NCBI GenBank assembly: GCA_002084865.1
Contig: NBMG01000050.1
Span: forward strand, 1 to 7,300
Direction of reading: 5' to 3'
Source of the DNA: Candidatus Atribacteria bacterium 4572_76
Lineage (GTDB): Bacteria; Atribacterota; Phoenicimicrobiia; Phoenicimicrobiales; Phoenicimicrobiaceae
Length of the DNA stretch: 7,300 nt
Within the stretch, counting starts at the first letter, position 1, and the number at the start of each line of letters is the position of its first letter. Below are positions 1 to 7,018 of this stretch, one piece after another. The position numbers and the translations under genes were made by a program. The notes under the pieces were generated by a model that did no database searches, was not told the origin of the DNA, and worked only from the letters and a program-made list of their open reading frames with translations.

Positions 1-2
1 CA

Positions 3-1526
3 ACCCGGAGAATTGTTGGTTCCGCTCTTCCCATAGTAGTAACTGTATTTTTATTATATTCTTATTTCGGGCAGATAATGCCGGGATTCTTCGCTCATCG
101 AGGATACTCATTGGAAAGAATAATAGAGCATTTATACTCAGGAACTGAAGGGATATTCGGCATTCCTTTAGGGGTATCAGCTTCTTTCGTTTTTCTTTTT
201 ATTCTGTTCGGCGCAGTTTTAAATAAAACCGGAATGGGTAAATTTTTTATCGATGTGGCTATGGCGATTGCCGGGCATACTATAGGTGGACCGGCTAAGG
301 TTGCGGTTATTGCCAGTGGATTTATGGGCTCTATAAATGGAAGCTCAGTGGCGAATACTGTAACTACCGGTAGTTTTACCATTCCTTTAATGAAAAGTAT
401 AGGTTACCGAAAAGATTTTGCCGGAGCAGTAGAGGCTGCTGCCTCTACCGGCGGACAGATATTACCTCCGGTAATGGGAGCAGCTGCCTTTGTAATGGCT
501 GAATTTTTAGGGATTCCCTATATTAGAATAGCTGCGGCAGCAGCTATTCCTGCTGTCATATATTATATTGCCGTTATGACAATGGTCCATCTGGAGGCTT
601 GTAAATACGGATTAAAAGGTTTACCTAAAGAAAGACTTCCCAAATTAGGCAAAGTAGTGAAGGCAAAAGGGCATTTAATTATCCCTATACTTGGTTTAGT
701 ATATCTATTGGTAAAAGGATACACTCCTATATTTTCCGCTTTTTGGGCAATTGTTATGAGCCTGGCTATAAGTATGGTAAAATCTGAGACCCGCCTAAAT
801 TTAAAGAAATTAGGTGAAGCCTTTGAAGATGGAGCAAAGAGTGCCTTAGGGGTAGCAGCGGCTTGTGCCTGTGCCGGGATGGTAGTGGGAGCAGTGACTC
901 TTACCGGCTTAGGATTAAAGATTGCCAACGGACTGGTAATGTTGGGTGGCGGTAATCTTATACTAACTCTATTCTTCACTATGATTGCCTCCATTTTGTT
1001 AGGGATGGGACTCCCCACCACTGCTAAATATATAATTTTATCGATTATGGCTGCCCCTGCTCTGGTCGATTTGGGGGTACAGCCTTTAGCTGCCCATCTA
1101 TTTATCCTTTACTTTGGAGTAATCGCTGATCTTACCCCGCCGGTGGCAGTAGCTGCTTATGCCGGGGCAGGAATATCCGGCGGTAATTCCATGAAGACCG
1201 GATTTATTGCCGTAAGATTAGCGATAGCGGGATTTATGATTCCTTATCTTTTTGCCCTTGATCCCGGATTGTTATTTATAAATAGTAGTATAGGCCATAC
1301 TCTGGTATTGATTGTTACTTCACTGGCCGGCGTATTAGCTTTAGGCGCAGCTGCCGGTGGATATCTTCTTGACCATGTTAAAATATACGAAAGAGTTGTA
1401 TTAATTATTAGTGCACTTGCCCTTTTAAGACCGGAGTTACTAACTGATGGAGTAGGCATTATTTTATTAATAGGAGTACTCATATCGCAGAAGATAAGAA
1501 TATCGAAAAAAGTTGAGTTGGCATAG
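3..1526 (+). CDS. TRAP transporter fused permease (DctQM type), 5'-truncated by window edge
   Basis: This is the membrane permease of a tripartite ATP-independent periplasmic transporter. The family uses an ion gradient plus a separate solute-binding protein to import carboxylates or related solutes. The frame is open from base 3, so the gene starts upstream. About 507 residues are visible of a family that usually runs to about 630-650, so the DctQ-like N-terminal part is mostly missing. An ATG at 78 is internal and not the start. Typical signatures of the fused family are GSINGSSVANT (about 327-359), EAAASTGGQILPPVMGAAAF (about 435-494), GMGLPTTAKY (1002-1031), and TPPVAVAAYAGAG (from 1134). 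Many hydrophobic segments separate short polar loops. The substrate cannot be read from the permease. Base composition is clearly richer in G+C than the genes after 3590. No solute-binding protein is in view. Family assignment is very secure. Confidence 0.95.
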   Translation, partial: TRRIVGSALPIVVTVFLLYSYFGQIMPGFFAHRGYSLERIIEHLYSGTEGIFGIPLGVSASFVFLFILFGAVLNKTGMGKFFIDVAMAIAGHTIGGPAKVAVIASGFMGSINGSSVANTVTTGSFTIPLMKSIGYRKDFAGAVEAAASTGGQILPPVMGAAAFVMAEFLGIPYIRIAAAAAIPAVIYYIAVMTMVHLEACKYGLKGLPKERLPKLGKVVKAKGHLIIPILGLVYLLVKGYTPIFSAFWAIVMSLAISMVKSETRLNLKKLGEAFEDGAKSALGVAAACACAGMVVGAVTLTGLGLKIANGLVMLGGGNLILTLFFTMIASILLGMGLPTTAKYIILSIMAAPALVDLGVQPLAAHLFILYFGVIADLTPPVAVAAYAGAGISGGNSMKTGFIAVRLAIAGFMIPYLFALDPGLLFINSSIGHTLVLIVTSLAGVLALGAAAGGYLLDHVKIYERVVLIISALALLRPELLTDGVGIILLIGVLISQKIRISKKVELA

Positions 1527-1529
1527 TAT

Positions 1530-1560
1530 AATTAAAAATAACCTTAATTAATTTTTAATT
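1530..1560 (+). terminator. A/T-only inverted repeat after the TRAP gene, possible weak terminator
   Basis: Four bases after the permease stop, a perfect 10-base inverted repeat (arms 1530-1539 and 1551-1560, loop of 11) is followed by a T-rich stretch ending in a run of six T around 1569-1574. The arms contain only A and T, so the RNA hairpin would be weak. Position argues for a terminator, composition argues against it. Confidence 0.3.
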
Positions 1561-1585
1561 CTTGCTAATTTTTTAACTCAAAACT

Positions 1586-1643
1586 GTTAGATTAGGAATT
1601 TAAAATATACAATTATTGTTTATCTTTAGATTCCTAATCTAAC
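1586..1643. repeat. 19-bp near-perfect inverted repeat, 20-base loop
   Basis: The left arm 1586-1604 and right arm 1625-1643 are complementary at 18 of 19 positions. The odd pair is T against G, which would still pair as U-G in RNA. The core is GTTAGATTAGGAAT against ATTCCTAATCTAAC. There is no T-run directly after the right arm, so it is not a textbook intrinsic terminator. It lies between the permease stop and the asparaginase pseudogene. It could be a hairpin terminator or processing element for the upstream operon, an operator, or a relic of a small mobile element. The symmetry is seen directly and the role is unknown. Confidence 0.65.
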
Positions 1644-1685
1644 TAATTAAAAGACAGACACCTCATCTGGTCTAAATTAATTAAA

Positions 1686-2000
1686 ATGGTCGATATTTTA
1701 GAACATACTTAATGGTTTTTTAAAAAGTTATGATTGTGGGGTACCAGTGTTTAGATTACCAATTAAGAACATGTTTTATACTTATACACAGATAGTTAAT
1801 TGTGAATTATTATTTTCAGAATATCAACGAGCTGCAAAGAGAATGTTTTTGTTTACGGTAAAATATCCTGAGATAGTAGGCGGCACTGATAGGATTGAAA
1901 ATTTTATCAAAAGAAAAGTTAAACCAATTAGAAAAGTATTATCCTTCATGGGTGAAAAATTATAGAAATGGAAAAGTTGGCTCATCTATTTCCGACTCTG
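1686..2000 (+). pseudogene. Broken asparaginase II family gene (C-terminal part only)
   Basis: This is a degraded paralogue of the intact asparaginase II gene at 5673-6692. Bases 1735-1893 align without gaps to 6231-6389 and encode the CGVPVFRLPIKNM and EYQRAAKR parts of the family. About 179 bases are then missing, and 1894-1998 aligns to 6569-6673, including KILSKEKLNQLEKY and SSWVKNYRN-like residues. The deletion is not a multiple of three, so the two halves are in different frames. It also removes the region holding the active-site lysine. The N-terminal half with the SxxK and CSGKH motifs is absent. Short islands (ATGGTC at 1686, TTAGAACAT at 1698) match the intact gene in the right order, so decayed homology may extend back to about 1686, but this AT-rich part is uncertain. 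By hand count the 5' block differs at about 40 of 159 positions and the 3' block at about 8 of 105. It cannot make an active enzyme. Confidence 0.85.
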
Positions 2001-2037
2001 AATTAATTAAAGAGCAATGTATTTCATTCCTTAAATT

Positions 2038-2178
2038 ACTAAATCAGTTGTCACCTTTATTGCCGGCGAAGCCGCCCCCGAGGGAAAAGTAATGGGTCAT
2101 GCTGGTGCTATTATTTCTCCGGGAGGAGAAGGGGGCGTTAAATATAAAAGAAAAGTATTACTGGAAGCCGGTTTGAAC
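2038..2178 (+). pseudogene. Remnant of a succinyl-CoA ligase alpha subunit-like gene (sucD family), C-terminal part
   Basis: In the frame of larA, the bases before it encode TKSVVTFIAGEAAPEGKVMG followed by HAGAIISPGGEGGVKYKRKV and LLEAG. This matches the conserved C-terminal segment of ADP/GDP-forming succinyl-CoA ligase alpha subunits, which in family members reads KPVVxFIAGxxAPxGKxMGHAGAII and then KxxxLxxAGV. The conserved HAGAI histidine block, where the phosphohistidine of this family lies, is present. Only about 47 residues of a roughly 290-residue protein remain. An in-frame TAA at 2032-2034 and another at 2008-2010 close the frame upstream, directly after the asparaginase pseudogene. 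There is no stop between this scrap and larA. It is G+C-rich compared with its surroundings, for example around 2062-2080. Recognition of the family is strong. Its original partner (a beta subunit) is not in the window. Confidence 0.8.
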
Positions 2179-3429
2179 ATGAAAGTATCACTCAATTATG
2201 GGCATACCTCAATGACTCTAAATATACCGGATGAAAACTATATGGAAACTTTAAAACCTAAAGAAGTTAAAGAAGTAGTAGACCCGATAGCTGAAGTTAG
2301 AAGAGCCCTGGCTAATCCCATCGGTAGCAAAAAATTAAAAGAATTAGTCTCATCTCAAGATAAAATCATCATTTTAGTTAGTGATGTTAGTCGACCATGT
2401 CCTTCTTATATTTTATTACCACCCATTCTCAATGAACTGAATGAAGCTGGCTTAAGCAATGATCAAATTACGATTATCTTTGGTTTAGGGGTACATCGAA
2501 AACAGACCGAAGAAGAAAAAAAGAGACTCGTGGGAGAAGAGGTTTACAATCAGATAAAATGCATAGACCATGATATAGATAATTGTGTGAAAATTGGTAC
2601 CACTAAAAGAGGTAATAAGGTTTCTGTTTTTAAGGAAGCTCTAAAATCTGATTTTATTATTGCTACGGGAAATTTGGAGTTTCATTATTTTGCTGGTTTT
2701 AGCGGTGGAGCAAAAGCAGTTGCTCCGGGAATTTGTAGTAGGGACACTACTGCCAATAATCATAAGCATTTTCTTGAACCTGGAGCAAAGGCAGGCATTA
2801 TCAAAGGTAATCCGGTTAGAGAAGAGATGGAAGAGATCGGGGAAATGGTAGGTATTAATTTCATGGTTAATGCTGTTTTGAATAGCCATAAAAAAATAGT
2901 AAAAGTAGTAGCTGGAGATGTCACTAAAGCTCATAGAGAAGGGGCCAAATATATAAACGATATATTTAGCGTAAAAATAGATAGTTTGGCAGATATAATT
3001 ATTACTTCCCCCGGAGGTTATCCTAAAGATATCGATTTATACCAAACCCATAAAGCCATGGAAAATGCAAGTTTAGCTGTAAAAAAAGGCGGAATTATTA
3101 TCGTTGTCGGAGAATGCAAAGATGGATTAGGTGAAGGTAAATTTGCCCAAGCCTTAAATGGAGAATTGTCTCCACAGGAATTAATAGAAGAATTGAAAAA
3201 GAATTTTATTTTAGGACGTCATAAAGCATCTCGAGTTGCAAGTATTCATCTCGAAAGTGAAATTTACCTGGTTTCCAATTTAGCAGAGGAGATTAAGAAA
3301 AATTTATTTATTAAAAGTTTTAATTCTTTAGAAGAAGCTTTTTCCGAAGCCATTAAGGCACAAGGGGAAAAAGTAAAAGTTTTAGTAATGCCTTACGGAG
3401 GTTCTACTTTACCTGTCTTTAAGGGTTGA
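2092..3429 (+). CDS. larA: LarA-family nickel-dependent 2-hydroxyacid racemase, with sucD-derived N-terminal extension
   Basis: LarA-type enzymes interconvert the D and L forms of lactate or other 2-hydroxyacids by hydride transfer, using a nickel-pincer nucleotide bound to a lysine. With ATG 2092 as residue 1, the markers are H135 (GVHRKQT), H198 and K208 in HYFAGFSGGAKAV, and H224 in NNHKHF. The spacings H198-K208 (10) and H198-H224 (26) equal H174-K184-H200 of Lactobacillus plantarum LarA, and H135 fits H108. The family core begins at M30 (ATG 2179, 416 residues, close to the usual ~420). Residues 1-29 are sucD-derived. ATG 2092 has GAGGGA at 2080-2085 at good spacing. ATG 2179 has only GGAAG at 2163-2167, 11 bases away. 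I list the longer form, but 2179 is the likely ancestral start. Substrate could be lactate, malate or another hydroxyacid. The cofactor genes larB, larC and larE are not in view. Confidence 0.9.
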   Translation: MGHAGAIISPGGEGGVKYKRKVLLEAGLNMKVSLNYGHTSMTLNIPDENYMETLKPKEVKEVVDPIAEVRRALANPIGSKKLKELVSSQDKIIILVSDVSRPCPSYILLPPILNELNEAGLSNDQITIIFGLGVHRKQTEEEKKRLVGEEVYNQIKCIDHDIDNCVKIGTTKRGNKVSVFKEALKSDFIIATGNLEFHYFAGFSGGAKAVAPGICSRDTTANNHKHFLEPGAKAGIIKGNPVREEMEEIGEMVGINFMVNAVLNSHKKIVKVVAGDVTKAHREGAKYINDIFSVKIDSLADIIITSPGGYPKDIDLYQTHKAMENASLAVKKGGIIIVVGECKDGLGEGKFAQALNGELSPQELIEELKKNFILGRHKASRVASIHLESEIYLVSNLAEEIKKNLFIKSFNSLEEAFSEAIKAQGEKVKVLVMPYGGSTLPVFKG

Positions 3430-3589
3430 TTTTTAGTCTGCACAAACAAATGGTATGGAATAAAATTAATAATAATCAAAGAGTGAGATAAAAAAGGAAA
3501 AACGAATTATCACCTTGAATGCTTATTAATTTATTGGCAAGAGAGAACATATGAGGGAATAAAAAGTTACAAATAAAGGGGAGTAAATC

Positions 3590-4384
3590 ATGAAACAATT
3601 AGCCATCGGTGTTTTAGATTCTGGTATAGGTGGTTTTTCAGTAGTAAAAGAATTAAAAAGATTACTTCCGAAAGAAAATATTGAATATTTTGCAGATCAT
3701 GCTCGTCAACCTTATGGTCCAAAAGAACAGGAAGAAATTGAGGGTTTTGTAGTTCAAATAATTAACTTTCTTTTGGAAAAAGGGATTAAAGCGTGTATTA
3801 TTGCCTGCAATACGGCAACTGCAGCAGGACTAATAAAAGCTAAAGAATTTTTTGATATTCCAATTATTGGAGTTATTGAACCTGGAGCAAAGGCAGCTGT
3901 GGCAACTACTATTAATGGGAAGATAGGCCTTGTAGCTACTGAATTTACCGTAAATAGTAAGGCATATCATAAGGAAATTAAAAGAATTAATCCTGAAGTA
4001 GAAATTTTTGCGAATCCTTGTCCTAAATTTACTCCTTTAGTAGAATTAGGTAAATTTGAAACAACAGAAACATATCAAGTAGCAAAAGAATATTTAAAAC
4101 CTATTAAAAATGCTAAAGTAGATACATTGATTTTAGGTTGCACGCATTATCCATTTTTACAAAAAGTAATCTCAGATATTATGGGTCCCGAAGTAAAGCT
4201 GGTAAATCCTGCTTATAATGCAGTATTAGATTTGAAGAAAATATTAGAAGAAAAGAAATTATTAAAGATTGATAAAGACAAAAAAGAAAATTACTACACC
4301 ACTGGTAATCCTGATAATATGAAAAAAATGATAAAAATAATTTTTAATTCTTTTAAATATAGTATCGAAAAGGTAAAGTTTTAG
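3590..4384 (+). CDS. murI: Glutamate racemase
   Basis: This cytoplasmic, cofactor-independent enzyme converts L-glutamate to D-glutamate for peptidoglycan. The 264-residue length is normal for the family. Conserved parts are VLDSGIGGFSVV (residues 8-19, with D10 and S11), PYG at 41-43, the first catalytic cysteine C73 in ACNTATA, the second C184 with H186 in LGCTHYPFL, and the C-terminal YYTTGNP. C73 and C184 are both present, so activity is expected. The start ATG 3590 follows AAAGGGGAG (3575-3583) at a 6-base spacing, the best ribosome site in the window. Two substitutions stand out: ADHARQPYG has H37 where the family usually has threonine (DTAR), and ATEFTV has F119 where glycine is usual. 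These may indicate a diverged subgroup or altered specificity within the Asp/Glu racemase superfamily. A gap of 160 bases separates it from larA, so it may have its own promoter, but I found no convincing one. Confidence 0.93.
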   Translation: MKQLAIGVLDSGIGGFSVVKELKRLLPKENIEYFADHARQPYGPKEQEEIEGFVVQIINFLLEKGIKACIIACNTATAAGLIKAKEFFDIPIIGVIEPGAKAAVATTINGKIGLVATEFTVNSKAYHKEIKRINPEVEIFANPCPKFTPLVELGKFETTETYQVAKEYLKPIKNAKVDTLILGCTHYPFLQKVISDIMGPEVKLVNPAYNAVLDLKKILEEKKLLKIDKDKKENYYTTGNPDNMKKMIKIIFNSFKYSIEKVKF

Positions 4385-4429
4385 GAATTTAGAGAAGATT
4401 CATAATGATTTTGATTATTAATAGGTTTT

Positions 4430-4451
4430 AAAAGAACTCGCTCTTTTTTTT
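4430..4451 (+). terminator. Possible weak terminator after murI
   Basis: A short hairpin can form from AAAAGA (4430-4435) and TCTTTT (4442-4447) around a 6-base loop, and it runs into eight consecutive T (4444-4451). The T-run and its place 45 bases after the murI stop suit a Rho-independent terminator. The stem is short and A/T-rich, so the call is weak. Confidence 0.35.
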
Positions 4452-4509
4452 ACTCGTGTTAAATTGATTATTCCAAGACATTAAACAAAAGAATGGAGAA
4501 AATTGTACT

Positions 4510-5535
4510 ATGAAGAACAATAATACTTGTAAAAAATATAAAATAGTTTTCACAGATTACTATTTTGAGAACATTAATAAAGAAATTAAAATCTTAAATG
4601 AATTAGAAAATGTTGAAATTATTGATTGCAATGATTTTATTTCTGGAGAGATTGGAAATGAAGAAAAAATATTAACTTATCTAAAAAAAACAAAAGCTTT
4701 AGATGCTGATGCATTAATTGTTAATCATGCAATTATTGGGAAAAATATTATTTCTCAATTAAAGAATTGTAAAATAATTGCCAGGTATGGTGTGGGAATA
4801 GACAATATAGACTCGAAGGCGGCAAGCGAAGCAGGAATAATTCTTTCCAATGTTCCTGATTATTGTGTGGAAGAAGTTTCAGATAATGCCATAGCTTTTA
4901 TACTGGGATGTCAGAGAAAAATAGTTCAATTAAACAACATAGTAAAAAATAACATCCAATGGAATTATGAAAAAATAAAACCTATAAGAAGATTATCCAA
5001 ATTAACTATCGGGTTATTATCATTTGGAAATATCGCTAGAAGAGTGGCAGAAAAATTACGTGGTTTTACTTTAAATATTATTACACATGATCCTTATTTT
5101 AGTAATAAAGAAAAATATAATTGGGTAAAGTTCGTGACATTTGACGAATTATTAAATAATTCTGATGTAATTTCAATACATACACCCCTAAATAAAGAAA
5201 CATATCATTTAATAAACAAAGATTCAATTAAAAAAATGAAAGACGGTGTGTTTATTATTAATACTTCCAGAGGAGGTTTAATTGACGAAATAGCATTTTT
5301 TAACGGAATAAAATCTGGTAAAATTGCTGGAGCAGGATTGGATGTTTTAGAGTATAAAGATGAAATTGATTATCCAAAGTCACCTTTAGTGAAATTAAAT
5401 AATGTTATTATAACCCCACATACTAGCTGGTATTCGGAAGATGCAGTATATGAACTTCAAATTAAAACTGCCAAAAATGTTTACAAAATGCTAAGCGAGG
5501 GAAAACCTGTATATGAATATAAATTAAAAAAATAA
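4510..5535 (+). CDS. D-2-hydroxyacid dehydrogenase, CtBP-like / phosphoglycerate dehydrogenase-like
   Basis: This NAD(P)-dependent cytoplasmic oxidoreductase family oxidises D-2-hydroxyacids or reduces 2-oxoacids. The 341 residues show the expected order: N-terminal catalytic half-domain, ARYGVGIDNID (91-101), NVPDYCVEEVSDNAIAF (114-130, typical of the CtBP-like subgroup), Rossmann fold near 165-200, NTSRGGLID (251-259, active-site R254), GLDVLE (276-281), and TPHTSWYSE (302-310, active-site H304). Oddities: the nucleotide loop reads SFGNIA (171-176), so two of the three GxGxxG glycines are replaced, and the NAD-contact aspartate appears as HDP (193-195). The catalytic glutamate, usually five residues after the D of LDV, would be K283 without a gap. 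E285 may serve if a two-residue insertion is assumed. ATG 4510 follows GGAG (4495-4498) at 11 bases. Composition is very AT-rich. Placement beside larA suggests hydroxyacid oxidation rather than serine synthesis, but the substrate is unknown. Confidence 0.88.
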   Translation: MKNNNTCKKYKIVFTDYYFENINKEIKILNELENVEIIDCNDFISGEIGNEEKILTYLKKTKALDADALIVNHAIIGKNIISQLKNCKIIARYGVGIDNIDSKAASEAGIILSNVPDYCVEEVSDNAIAFILGCQRKIVQLNNIVKNNIQWNYEKIKPIRRLSKLTIGLLSFGNIARRVAEKLRGFTLNIITHDPYFSNKEKYNWVKFVTFDELLNNSDVISIHTPLNKETYHLINKDSIKKMKDGVFIINTSRGGLIDEIAFFNGIKSGKIAGAGLDVLEYKDEIDYPKSPLVKLNNVIITPHTSWYSEDAVYELQIKTAKNVYKMLSEGKPVYEYKLKK

Positions 5536-5545
5536 GAAAATTAAC

Positions 5546-5585
5546 ACAATTAATACAAAAAGTTTATTTTTATTAAGTTAATTGT
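5546..5585. repeat. 8-bp inverted repeat after the dehydrogenase gene
   Basis: ACAATTAA at 5546-5553 is exactly complementary to TTAATTGT at 5578-5585. Its right arm overlaps the -35 element of the candidate promoter of the asparaginase gene. It could be a weak hairpin or a protein-binding dyad. In such AT-rich DNA chance is a real explanation. Confidence 0.3.
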
Positions 5586-5610
5586 AAACATTACTCGAAA
5601 TTAGTATATA
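5582..5610 (+). promoter_or_regulatory. Candidate sigma-70-type promoter for the asparaginase gene
   Basis: TTGTAA (5582-5587) and TATATA (5605-5610) are separated by 17 bases, each matching four of six consensus positions. They lie about 65 bases before the asparaginase start, in the only sizeable gap between the dehydrogenase and asparaginase genes. An alternative -10, TATATT, starts two bases later. AT-rich sequence makes such matches common. Confidence 0.38.
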
Positions 5611-5672
5611 TTGTACTCATTTAAATTAAGGATAGGAAAGTATATTTTACAAATAAAAGGTAGTTGAGAAAT

Positions 5673-6692
5673 ATGTCAGAAGTTTTAATAAAAATATATC
5701 GGGGAAATTTAATTGAAAATGTATACCGAGGAGATATTGCAATAGTCAATACAAGAGGAAAAATTACTTTTTCAGTTGGAGATAGCGAAAAAATTACCTA
5801 CTGGCGTTCAGCAGCTAAGCCAATTCAAGCTTTGCCAGTTATTTATTCCGGAGCAGCAGATAAATATAAATTAACGGAAAAAGAGATAGCAATTCTAACA
5901 TCATCTCATAACGGTGAAGATGAACATATAAAATTAATTTATAGTATTCTTAATAAAATTAATTTGAGCGAAAGAAATTTATTGTGTGGAGCTTACCCTG
6001 CTTTTCGTAAAACTACTAATAATTCTCTTATTCAGGATAAAACTAATGCTAAACCTATTTACAACCCTTGTTCGGGAAAACATGTTGCTCAATTAATTTT
6101 ATGTAAATATTATGGATGGTCAGTTAATGATTACTATAAATTAGAACATCCTGTGCAGCAAATGATTTTAAATGTTATTACTAAGCTAACTGAATATCCT
6201 AAAGAAAATATATATTTAGGAGTAGATGGTTGTGGAGTACCAGTGTATGGATTACCAATCAAGAATATGTCTTGTGCTTATGCACGTATGCTTAATTGGA
6301 AAAATTTATTTCCAGAATATCAACAAGCAGCAAAGAGAATAGTTATATCCATGATAAGGAATCCTAAAATAGTGGGAGGAACTAGTAGATTTGACACAGA
6401 TTTAATGCAGATTTCGGAAGGTAAATTGCTAGCTAAATCTGGGGCGGATGGGGTTTTTTGTATTGGAGTTCGCAATAAGAATAATAACAAAGGAATAGGA
6501 ATTACTATAAAAATGGAAAGCGGAAATATGAAATTTCTTCCCATGGTAGTAATTCGGGTCCTATCCCAATTAAAAATTTTATCAAAAGAAAAGTTAAACC
6601 AATTAGAAAAGTATTGTTCTTCATGGGTGAAAAATTATAGAAATGAAAAAGTTGGCACATTTATTTCAGACTTTAAACTTAGAGAAGTATAA
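5673..6692 (+). CDS. Asparaginase II family (Rhizobium etli ReAV-like) L-asparaginase
   Basis: This enzyme would hydrolyse L-asparagine to aspartate and ammonia. It belongs to the Pfam asparaginase II group, unrelated to E. coli AnsA/AnsB. From ATG 5673 it has 339 residues, a normal length. Landmarks in that numbering are the WRSAAKP motif with S46 and K49, TSSHNGE with S78, NPCSGKH with C133, K136 and H137, VDGCGVP with C187, and AKSGADGV with K255. From memory of the R. etli structures, S48/K51 and S80/K263 form the catalytic pairs and C135/K138/C189 bind zinc. The residues before the C-terminal part match at a constant offset of two, so the active site looks complete. I prefer ATG 5673 over the in-frame TTG 5664 because AAAAGG (5655-5660) is only 3 bases from the TTG but 12 from the ATG. 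A broken paralogue lies at 1686-2000. No signal peptide is visible, so it should be cytoplasmic. Confidence 0.9.
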   Translation: MSEVLIKIYRGNLIENVYRGDIAIVNTRGKITFSVGDSEKITYWRSAAKPIQALPVIYSGAADKYKLTEKEIAILTSSHNGEDEHIKLIYSILNKINLSERNLLCGAYPAFRKTTNNSLIQDKTNAKPIYNPCSGKHVAQLILCKYYGWSVNDYYKLEHPVQQMILNVITKLTEYPKENIYLGVDGCGVPVYGLPIKNMSCAYARMLNWKNLFPEYQQAAKRIVISMIRNPKIVGGTSRFDTDLMQISEGKLLAKSGADGVFCIGVRNKNNNKGIGITIKMESGNMKFLPMVVIRVLSQLKILSKEKLNQLEKYCSSWVKNYRNEKVGTFISDFKLREV

Positions 6693-6859
6693 AAATAATG
6701 GTGAAAATTTTCAATCCCCCCTTTTTTCTCCTGGAAACATGGCTTGCTTCAATTAACTTAAAAGTTTCTACTAATTCCAAATGTTAAGAATTCATTTTGT
6801 GTTATTTCATGAGGCATCAATATTTTTTAGTTATCTTTTTAGTGAGGTAATTTGTATTT

Positions 6860-6888
6860 TTGTATTTTTGGGTATATCACGTTATAAT
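6860..6888 (+). promoter_or_regulatory. Candidate promoter with perfect -10 box
   Basis: A perfect TATAAT (6883-6888) sits exactly 17 bases after TTGTAT (6860-6865), which keeps the TTG of the -35 consensus. It points toward the GntR pseudogene about 215 bases downstream, leaving a long leader that holds the dyad at 7019-7034. It is the best promoter match I found in the window. Confidence 0.45.
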
Positions 6889-7018
6889 ATTCTTAAAATT
6901 TACAATGCATCTCTTGATAATGTACCCCATTTTCCTTCCTATATAGAATTTGTTTTATCAACTGTATTCTATGGGAAAGACAACATGCTGATATTTTTAT
7001 TACGCTAGATGGTAAATC

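Noticed and set aside
563..1483. Minus-strand open frames within the permease gene
   Set aside because: They are antisense shadows of a strongly recognised + strand gene, with no family signatures or start signals.
1747..2092. Two overlapping short frames (1747-1965 and 1895-2092) as independent small genes
   Set aside because: Both are pieces of the broken asparaginase II gene in two frames, separated by a deletion of about 179 bases. The tail of the second runs out of frame into the sucD scrap.
3534..3562. TTGGCA with a downstream AT-rich box as a murI promoter
   Set aside because: At a 17-base spacing the -10 position reads GAATAA, a poor match, so I could not support a promoter.
5664..5672. 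TTG at 5664 as the asparaginase start
   Set aside because: The AAAAGG site is only 3 bases away, too close. The in-frame ATG at 5673 is a better codon, and starting there puts the family active-site residues at the expected positions.
6781..7008. 75-codon open frame as a small hydrophobic protein gene
   Set aside because: There is no ribosome-binding site before its ATG, no recognisable motif, and a perfect TATAAT promoter lies inside it. The hydrophobic look follows from T-rich DNA.
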